Of a DNA stretch of 7,229 nt, positions 1 to 7,229 are shown in pieces (position 1 is the first letter of the stretch; every line of letters starts with the position of its first letter). The position numbers and the translations under genes are program-made. The DNA is from Acidobacteriota bacterium (lineage in GTDB: Bacteria > Acidobacteriota > Terriglobia > Terriglobales > Acidobacteriaceae): contig JAGWML010000155.1 in NCBI GenBank assembly GCA_028873155.1, positions 1 to 7,229 of the forward strand, in the 5' to 3' direction. The notes under the pieces were generated by a model. The model worked only from the letters and a program-made list of their open reading frames with translations. It made no database searches and had not been told where the DNA came from.

Positions 1-327
1 GACATCGACGTATTGAAACTGGACGTTGGTGAGCGGCTGGTCTTTGCCGGTCTCAAAGGCGCCTGTGGCGACGGGAATGCGCGAGCCGGTACGGATTGAT
101 CCTGTAAAGTGGCGATCCGTACTGACGCTGGTGGTGTAGGTGCGGCTGTTGATGGGTTTGCCAGCGCCGTCGAGTTCCTGCACGGCAAAGTCGAGGTGGT
201 AGTAGTGCGGTGCGGGCTCGGTGGCCGCAGGCGGTTCGGCGGGCTTGCTGGAGTCCTGCGCAGTGACGAGCCTGGGCAGAACGAGAAGCGAGATGAACAA
301 GAGAGTGAGCGGAGCGGTTTTGCGCAT
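1..327 (-). CDS. Exported protein of unknown function (N-terminal 109 residues, cut by window edge)
   Basis: The reading frame opens at an ATG (327-325) and runs without a stop to base 1, giving 109 residues of an incomplete protein. The start is supported by an AGGAG ribosome binding site (337-341) nine bases upstream. The N-terminus is a typical Sec signal peptide: MRK, a hydrophobic core at about residues 5-18, then V-T-A before Gln24 as a likely signal peptidase I site. After it come a Pro/Ala/Glu-rich spacer (26-40) and a domain start rich in aromatic and beta-type residues (HYYHLDFAVQEL, then SIRTGSRIPVATG at about 77-89). No lipobox cysteine is seen. It begins six bases after the stop of the putative anti-sigma gene, so the two are almost certainly co-transcribed and perhaps translationally coupled. 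I do not recognise a named family. The pattern resembles uncharacterised exported proteins of Acidobacteriota (from memory). Function unknown; a cell-envelope partner or target of the sigma cassette is inferred from position only. Confidence 0.8.
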   Translation of the reverse strand, partial: MRKTAPLTLLFISLLVLPRLVTAQDSSKPAEPPAATEPAPHYYHLDFAVQELDGAGKPINSRTYTTSVSTDRHFTGSIRTGSRIPVATGAFETGKDQPLTNVQFQYVDV

Positions 328-333
328 GGCGGA

Positions 334-879
334 TTACTCCTGGCCCTCGGCGGGCGGTGAGATGGGTGGAATCGAGATGGCGGAGATGCGGATGGGCGTA
401 TCATGCTCGTGCTGTGCCGCAAGCAGCGCACGGCGTTGATCTTCGGAGGACTGCGCGACAACACGCACCAGTGCCTGCTCTGCGGGACTGAGCGGCGCCG
501 GAGCGGGGAAGACGCTGAGCTTGGGCAAGGCGGCGGGCCGGGGAACCGGATGGAGCATGGCAACTCGATGCGGGTGCGCCGCTGGGCTTGCCGGTGCACT
601 GTTGACGCTGTGGTCCGGCGGCAGCGTTGCGATCGAGGTGTGCGCACCAGGCCCTGCCTGCGGTGCCGGCGAACGATGCCAGATTGCAGGTACGAAGAAG
701 AAGAAGGCCGCAACAATCACTGCGAATCCGCCTGCCCACAACCACAGCGGGCGATGCGCACGAACGGGCGCGCTTTCCTCGACCCGCGCGAGGATGCGCT
801 CTTCGAGGCCGGAATCGGGATTGGCATAGGTGGCCAGAGCGGCATCGAGCATCCGATCAAAATCGTCGCGTTCAGCCAT
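334..879 (-). CDS. Single-pass membrane protein, putative anti-sigma factor
   Basis: This is a 181-residue protein encoded directly after, and overlapping by 8 bases, the ECF sigma gene. Residues 1-43 are charged and probably cytosolic (MAERDDFDRMLDAAL, then an EERILARVEE helix). Residues 44-67 form one hydrophobic segment rich in Trp and Phe (WLWAGG, then AAFFFFVP). Residues 68-150 are a Pro/Ala/His-rich spacer that should lie outside the membrane. A short charged helical segment (about 131-157) follows, and the C-terminus is Ile/Pro-rich. Such a topology next to an ECF sigma gene is that of membrane anti-sigma factors, but there is no HxxxCxxC zinc-finger motif; the protein has no cysteine at all. 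The function is therefore inferred from context. I chose the ATG at 879-877 because an AGGAGG lies six bases upstream. A longer in-frame start at 993 would add 38 Cys/Arg-rich residues that merely read through the sigma gene out of frame. Confidence 0.7.
   Translation of the reverse strand: MAERDDFDRMLDAALATYANPDSGLEERILARVEESAPVRAHRPLWLWAGGFAVIVAAFFFFVPAIWHRSPAPQAGPGAHTSIATLPPDHSVNSAPASPAAHPHRVAMLHPVPRPAALPKLSVFPAPAPLSPAEQALVRVVAQSSEDQRRALLAAQHEHDTPIRISAISIPPISPPAEGQE
337..341 (-). promoter_or_regulatory. Ribosome binding site of the exported protein
   Basis: AGGAG on the minus strand lies nine bases ahead of the ATG at 327-325. It is embedded in the last codons of the upstream gene (CAG GAG TAA), so ribosomes ending the upstream gene stop right at this site. 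It fixes the start of the exported protein and points to translational coupling. Confidence 0.7.
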
Positions 880-1411
880 GACGGGCCTCCTGGGCGCGGA
901 CCTGGAGCCGTGCGAGTTTTTCGCGCAACAGACTGCGGGCGCGTTGCAGGCGCGTGCGCACCGTGCCCTCGGGAATGTCGAGCACAGAGCCAATCTCGCG
1001 GGAGTTGAGTTCCTCGAAAGACGAGAGCAGCAACGGCATCCGCAGTTCCTCTGGGAGCGTGTTCAGCGCGGAGTGAACCCGTGCGTGCTGGTCCGCCGAG
1101 AGCAGGATCTGTTCGGGGCCGGGCTGCGGAGCCGGGATGGCGTCGGCGCAGTCGAGCGGGTCGAGCATTGCGAGAGACCGTGGACCGCGCGGGCGCAGAT
1201 CCAGCGCGACGCGCCAGGCTGTTCGAGCCAGAAATGCCCGCTCATTCTTGGCGCGCTGCCAGCCGCGATTGCGATAGAGCTTCAGGAACGTTTCCTGCAC
1301 CGCATCCTCCGCTTCATGCGCATTGAGCAGCACCGCATATGCAACCTGAAAGACGAAGCGTGCCTGACGCAGTACGAGAGCCGTGAACTCCGCGTCTGAA
1401 TCGGTGGTCAC
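872..1411 (-). CDS. ECF (extracytoplasmic function) RNA polymerase sigma-70 factor
   Basis: This 179-residue protein directs RNA polymerase to a specific set of promoters. It has the two-domain ECF layout. Sigma region 2 spans about residues 8-76: AEDAVQETFLKLYR at 34-47 binds core polymerase, and the WRVALDLRPRG stretch at about 66-76 would be region 2.4, which reads the -10. A Pro-rich linker (about 77-105) leads to region 4 at about 116-166, where LPEELRMPLLLSSFEEL precedes the helix-turn-helix (SREIGSVLDIPEGTVRTRLQRAR, about 137-159). Length and domain order are normal for the family and no region 3 is present. The start is GTG (1411-1409), with AAGGAG eleven bases upstream, a rather long spacing; no better in-frame start is seen. 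The 3' end overlaps the putative anti-sigma gene by 8 bases, the usual coupling of sigma and regulator. The stress or signal it answers to cannot be read from the sequence. Confidence 0.92.
   Translation of the reverse strand: MTTDSDAEFTALVLRQARFVFQVAYAVLLNAHEAEDAVQETFLKLYRNRGWQRAKNERAFLARTAWRVALDLRPRGPRSLAMLDPLDCADAIPAPQPGPEQILLSADQHARVHSALNTLPEELRMPLLLSSFEELNSREIGSVLDIPEGTVRTRLQRARSLLREKLARLQVRAQEARHG
886..891 (-). promoter_or_regulatory. Ribosome binding site of the putative anti-sigma gene
   Basis: A full AGGAGG Shine-Dalgarno sequence lies six bases before the ATG at 879-877, inside the 3' end of the sigma gene. It decides the start in favour of the 181-residue form over the 219-residue frame. 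Confidence 0.8.
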
Positions 1412-1484
1412 GCTTGTGCGTTCTCCTTGCGATAGCCGGATGGCGCAAAGGCCGGCTGCGCGCTCGTCTTCTTTCTACCTGCTA

Positions 1485-1510
1485 AGACGGCAAAGGATAC
1501 CGATGTGTTC
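1485..1510 (-). promoter_or_regulatory. Candidate ECF-type promoter of the sigma cassette
   Basis: On the minus strand, GAACA (1506-1510) is followed after 16 bases by CGTCT (1485-1489). This resembles the general ECF pattern of an AAC-containing -35 and a CGTC-like -10 about 16 bases apart. It lies between the infB terminator and the sigma gene and would leave a leader of about 70 bases. ECF operons often drive themselves this way. The match is short and could be chance; no convincing housekeeping promoter was seen in the same gap. Confidence 0.3.
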
Positions 1511-1520
1511 ACTTTTCCGG

Positions 1521-1560
1521 GGAAAGAAAACGGCCCGCGGCAGAAATCTGCCACGGGCCG
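1521..1560 (-). terminator. Rho-independent terminator of the rimP-nusA-infB operon
   Basis: The minus-strand RNA from 1560 to 1531 folds into a hairpin: 7 bp (CGGCCCG with CGGGCCG), one A-C mismatch, then 6 bp (GGCAGA with TCTGCC) closed by a tiny loop. It is followed at once by TTTTCTTTCC (1530-1521). It begins 22 bases past the infB stop codon (1585-1583) and should end transcription before the sigma gene, making the sigma cassette a separate unit. On the plus strand there is no T tract, so it works in one direction. Confidence 0.9.
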
Positions 1561-1582
1561 AGGGTTGGAACGCTTAGCGCTG

Positions 1583-4822
<3,240 letters not shown>

Positions 4823-4939
4823 CCGCCTCTTTTCGACTCTTGCATCCCAAAGCCCTAGTCGCTCATAGCTACCCCGTGGCAGTGGCTGCGTTTCACACTT
4901 CTATTATTGCCTGAATGGCAGGTGAACGAGAGATGCTTC

Positions 4940-6424
4940 TTACGCATCCTCGTCCTCTGCCGCCTTTTCTTCGGTCGTATTCGTTGCTTCTTCTGCCGGA
5001 GCCGGTGTTTCGGCTTCTGCTGATTCTGTGACACCGGCGGCCTCTGGAGCTGCTTCTACTTCCGCCGTTTCAGATGGTGTGGCCGCTTCTGCTTCGGTGG
5101 AGACGGCCTCAGCCGCTCCTGCCGCTTCTGCTGCGCCGGCCTCGCCCTCTTCAAAGTGGCCGAAGTAGTGGCGTACCGCGACGCTGATGCGTTCCAGCGT
5201 CTTTTCGCCGATGCCGGGAATCTCTTCGAGCTGCTCGGGCGTCATGTCGGCGAGGCCCTCGACGGTGGTGATACCGGCGGCGACGAGCTTCTGGATGATG
5301 CCCTCGCCCAGCTCGGTGACCTGCTCGATGGGCGTGGTCGGCCCGCCGGACATGGCCTGCATCTGCTGCTCGACTTCCTGGCGCTTCTCTTCTTCGCTCT
5401 TGATGTCGATCTTCCAACCGAGGAGCTTGGCGGCGAGGCGCACGTTCTGGCCCTTCTTGCCGATGGCGAGCGAGAGCTGCGTGTCGTCGACGATGACTTC
5501 GAGTTGTTTGTCAGTCAGGTCGGTGATGGAGACGCGGCTGACCTTGGCCGGCTGCAGAGCCTTTTCGGCGAAGGTCGTAATCTCGTCGGAGTACTCAATG
5601 ATGTCGATCTTTTCGCCGCGCAACTCGCGAATGATGGACTGCACGCGCATGCCCTTCATGCCAACGCAGGCGCCGACCGGGTCCACGTCCTTGTCGCGCG
5701 ACTGCACGGCAATCTTGGTGCGCTCGCCGGCCTCGCGTGCGATGGCGCGGATGACCACGGTGTTGTCGTAGATCTCGGGAACTTCCGACTGGAACAGGTT
5801 CGAGACCAGCTCTGGCGCGGCGCGCGAGACGATGACCTGCGGTCCCTTGGCGGCGCGGTCCACCTTGATGAGCACGACGCGCACCCGTTCGCCGATGGTG
5901 AACTGCTCGAGGCGCGACTGCTCGCGACGGGGGCAGCGGGCTTCAGCCTTGCCGAGATCGAAGATGACGTCCTGGCCCTCGATGCGCTTGACGGTCGCGT
6001 TGAGGACTTCCTTTTCGCGGTGCGCATACTCCTGGAAGACGGTGTCGCGCTCAGCTTCGCGGACCTTCTGGAAGATGACCTGCTTGGCAAGCTGCGCGGC
6101 GATGCGGCCCAGAGGAGACGTGTCGCGATAGAGGCGGATCTCGCTGCCGACCTCGACGCCGGGCGCGAGCTCGCTGGCCTCGGTGAGGGTAATCTGGTTG
6201 ACCGGGTCCTCGATTTCGGTCTCGTCGGCCACGACGGTCTTAAAGACGTAGGCGGTGATTTCGCCCGTCTCTTTGTTCAGCTCCCCGCGCATGTTTTCCT
6301 GGGTCTTGTAGTACTTGCGGGTGGCGAGGGCAATAGCCTCTTCCACGGCGCCGACAACGATTTCGGGCTCGATGCCCTTCTCGCGGCTGAGGAGTTCGAT
6401 GCTCTGATACAAAGCGCTGGCCAT
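4940..6424 (-). CDS. nusA: Transcription termination/antitermination factor NusA
   Basis: NusA binds RNA polymerase and nascent RNA and modulates pausing, intrinsic termination and antitermination. The 494-residue product shows the polymerase-binding N-terminal domain (about 1-130, starting with SALYQSIELLSREKGIEPEI), an S1 domain (about 137-201, with PRREQ at 165-169), KH1 (about 230-290, GMKG loop at 255-258), KH2 (about 300-345, GKKG loop at 322-325) and a helix-hairpin-helix segment (about 372-420, EIPGIGEKTLERI at 401-413). Residues 424-494 are an Ala/Glu-rich acidic tail with a single Lys, where E. coli NusA instead carries a second acidic-repeat domain; overall length is similar. Start ATG at 6424-6422; upstream only a weak GAGAG ten bases away serves as ribosome binding site. 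It lies 106 bases after rimP and 117 before infB, the conserved order. NusA is known to feed back on its own operon in several bacteria. Confidence 0.97.
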   Translation of the reverse strand: MASALYQSIELLSREKGIEPEIVVGAVEEAIALATRKYYKTQENMRGELNKETGEITAYVFKTVVADETEIEDPVNQITLTEASELAPGVEVGSEIRLYRDTSPLGRIAAQLAKQVIFQKVREAERDTVFQEYAHREKEVLNATVKRIEGQDVIFDLGKAEARCPRREQSRLEQFTIGERVRVVLIKVDRAAKGPQVIVSRAAPELVSNLFQSEVPEIYDNTVVIRAIAREAGERTKIAVQSRDKDVDPVGACVGMKGMRVQSIIRELRGEKIDIIEYSDEITTFAEKALQPAKVSRVSITDLTDKQLEVIVDDTQLSLAIGKKGQNVRLAAKLLGWKIDIKSEEEKRQEVEQQMQAMSGGPTTPIEQVTELGEGIIQKLVAAGITTVEGLADMTPEQLEEIPGIGEKTLERISVAVRHYFGHFEEGEAGAAEAAGAAEAVSTEAEAATPSETAEVEAAPEAAGVTESAEAETPAPAEEATNTTEEKAAEDEDA

Positions 6425-6530
6425 ACGATGCGTACTCTCTTCGGGTTTGTTTCTCTGCGGCGGGCGGCTTGCTGCGGCGCCGCGGCCGGTTGAGGGTTGC
6501 TGTGTGTGCGTGGGACGGGCCCGTTCGCGC

Positions 6531-7121
6531 TTAGATCTCCGGAATCAGCTGTGCCTTCTCGATGTTGCCGAGGGCGATCTCGACGGTGCTGACTCCTGCC
6601 TTGCGGCTCTTGCTGTTCTGGTGGACCGCGCTGAGGTCGAGCGTGATGGTTGCACCCTCGCCTGCCTGCAGACGGCCCTGCCAGTGCCGGTTGTTGCGGA
6701 CGGGCTCGAAGGTCTGCACCTTCACGAGGCATCCGGTGAAGCGTTGAAAATCCTCAGGCCGGGTCAGCTTGCGATCCAGGCCGGGCGAGCTGGCTTCGAG
6801 CGTGTACTCTTCGCCGGGAACCAGGTCTTCCACATCCAGAAGCGTGCCAAAATCGCGGCTGAACTGGCTGCAATCCTCGTGCGTGACGCCGGAGAGCTGC
6901 TCGATGCTGAGCCGACCCTCGCGCAGCCGCTCGGGGAGTTCCTCGCCCTCTGCGCCGGCTTCGACGGCGACTTTGATCCGAGCGCGGCCCTCGGCGTTTT
7001 TCTCCAGCAACACCCGCAGGATGCGCTCCTTCACCGGGCCGATGAACTCGATGTCCACCACGTCCAGGCCATGGGAGGCGGCGACACGCTCAGCCGCCGA
7101 TCGGATTGCGTCCAGCTTCAC
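6531..7121 (-). CDS. rimP: Ribosome maturation factor RimP
   Basis: RimP assists maturation of the 30S ribosomal subunit in the cytosol. The 196-residue product keeps the family's landmarks: the N-terminal alpha/beta domain (HGLDVVDIEFIGPVKERILRV at about 17-37), the core THEDCSQFSRDFGTLLDVED (80-99) and the signature SSPGLDRKLTRPEDFQRFTG (111-130), then the C-terminal SH3-like barrel ending ALGNIEKAQLIPE. It is longer than the E. coli protein (about 150 residues) because of an extra Glu/Arg-rich stretch of about 34 residues (about 43-76), plus a few residues in the C-terminal domain around 165-178. The start is GTG (7121-7119) with AAGGA nine bases upstream; an ATG at 7149-7147 is out of frame. 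It is the first gene of the rimP-nusA-infB operon. Confidence 0.96.
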   Translation of the reverse strand: MKLDAIRSAAERVAASHGLDVVDIEFIGPVKERILRVLLEKNAEGRARIKVAVEAGAEGEELPERLREGRLSIEQLSGVTHEDCSQFSRDFGTLLDVEDLVPGEEYTLEASSPGLDRKLTRPEDFQRFTGCLVKVQTFEPVRNNRHWQGRLQAGEGATITLDLSAVHQNSKSRKAGVSTVEIALGNIEKAQLIPEI

Positions 7122-7179
7122 TGCTTACGTTCCTTGCGCCTGAATCCATGGCGGTTAACCGTGTTCAGACAGGAAAATT

Positions 7180-7201
7180 CAGCCCAAATAAAAAGTGGGC
7201 T
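7180..7201 (-). promoter_or_regulatory. Possible alternative (antiterminator-like) hairpin in the rimP leader
   Basis: TGGGCTG (7186-7180, minus strand) is complementary to CAGCCCA (7202-7196), which contains most of the 3' arm of the terminator stem. This 7 bp pairing, with a 9-base loop, would exclude the 8 bp terminator stem. It uses the tract just downstream of the terminator, so it could form only after the polymerase has passed. The repeat could also be chance. Confidence 0.25.
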
Positions 7202-7212
7202 GTTAGCCCACT
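7186..7212 (-). terminator. Rho-independent terminator ahead of rimP (upstream gene end or leader attenuator)
   Basis: Minus-strand RNA: AGTGGGCT (7212-7205), loop AAC, AGCCCACT (7201-7194), a perfect 8 bp stem, followed by TTTTATTT (7193-7186). This is a textbook intrinsic terminator reading toward rimP, 64 bases before its GTG. It either ends a gene lying to the right of the window or acts as an attenuator in the leader of the rimP operon. The window edge, 17 bases further, prevents a decision. Confidence 0.85.
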
Positions 7213-7229
7213 CATCTCTCCGCCAGCCG

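Noticed and set aside
334..993. Longer form (219 residues) of the putative anti-sigma protein
   Set aside because: The extra 38 residues are Cys/Arg-rich and simply read the sigma gene in another frame. The AGGAGG six bases before the ATG at 879 supports the shorter form.
403..1008. Plus-strand frames opposite the anti-sigma and sigma genes (including 830-1399)
   Set aside because: Antisense shadows: no domain, biased composition, and the minus strand carries a clear sigma-70 region 2 and region 4.
5156..6493. Open frame of 445 codons on the plus strand opposite nusA
   Set aside because: Same cause: Leu/Asp/Gly-rich antisense shadow of a well-conserved gene, with no ribosome binding site of note and no recognisable motif.
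6425..6530. GC-rich palindromes GCGGCGCCGC and ACGGGCCCGT between rimP and nusA as a terminator
   Set aside because: Neither is followed by a T tract on either strand; ten-base GC palindromes are common in such DNA. No promoter is clear in this gap either.
7090..7149. Short minus-strand frame from ATG 7149 overlapping the start of rimP, as a possible leader peptide
   Set aside because: No ribosome binding site ahead of it, about 19 codons of unremarkable composition, and it is out of frame with rimP. Probably chance.

Overview
The window is GC-rich, and every gene I can support lies on the minus strand, so biologically it reads from the right end to the left. It holds two transcription units: the translation/transcription housekeeping operon rimP-nusA-infB, and a small ECF sigma-factor cassette. 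The gene order, the GC-rich codon use, the long Ala/Pro- and Gly/Arg-rich linker in IF2 and the look of the small exported protein at the left edge suggest an Acidobacteriota (Terriglobia-type) chromosome. That assignment is an inference from general resemblance, not from a search.

Right part (7229 to 1521, minus strand). An intrinsic terminator (7186-7212) sits about 65 bases ahead of rimP. It may end an upstream gene outside the window, or it may be a leader attenuator of the operon. Then come rimP (30S maturation), nusA (elongation, pausing and termination factor) and infB (initiation factor IF2). The gaps are 106 and 117 bases, with no ylxR or L7Ae-like gene between nusA and infB. A strong hairpin followed by a T-rich tract, 22 bases past the infB stop, closes the operon. 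rbfA and truB, which often follow infB, are not there.

Left part (1520 to 1, minus strand). A roughly 110-base leader with a possible ECF-type promoter precedes a gene for an ECF sigma-70 factor. Its 3' end overlaps by 8 bases a gene for a single-pass membrane protein, probably the regulator (anti-sigma) of that sigma factor. Six bases further on starts a signal-peptide-bearing protein of unknown function, cut by the window edge. The tight coupling suggests a signalling cassette: sigma factor, membrane regulator and exported partner or target.

The housekeeping operon is ordinary in content. The points most worth a second look are the terminator with an alternative pairing partner before rimP, the zinc-less putative anti-sigma with its coupled exported protein, the candidate autoregulatory promoter, and the lineage-specific insertions and tails in RimP, NusA and IF2.
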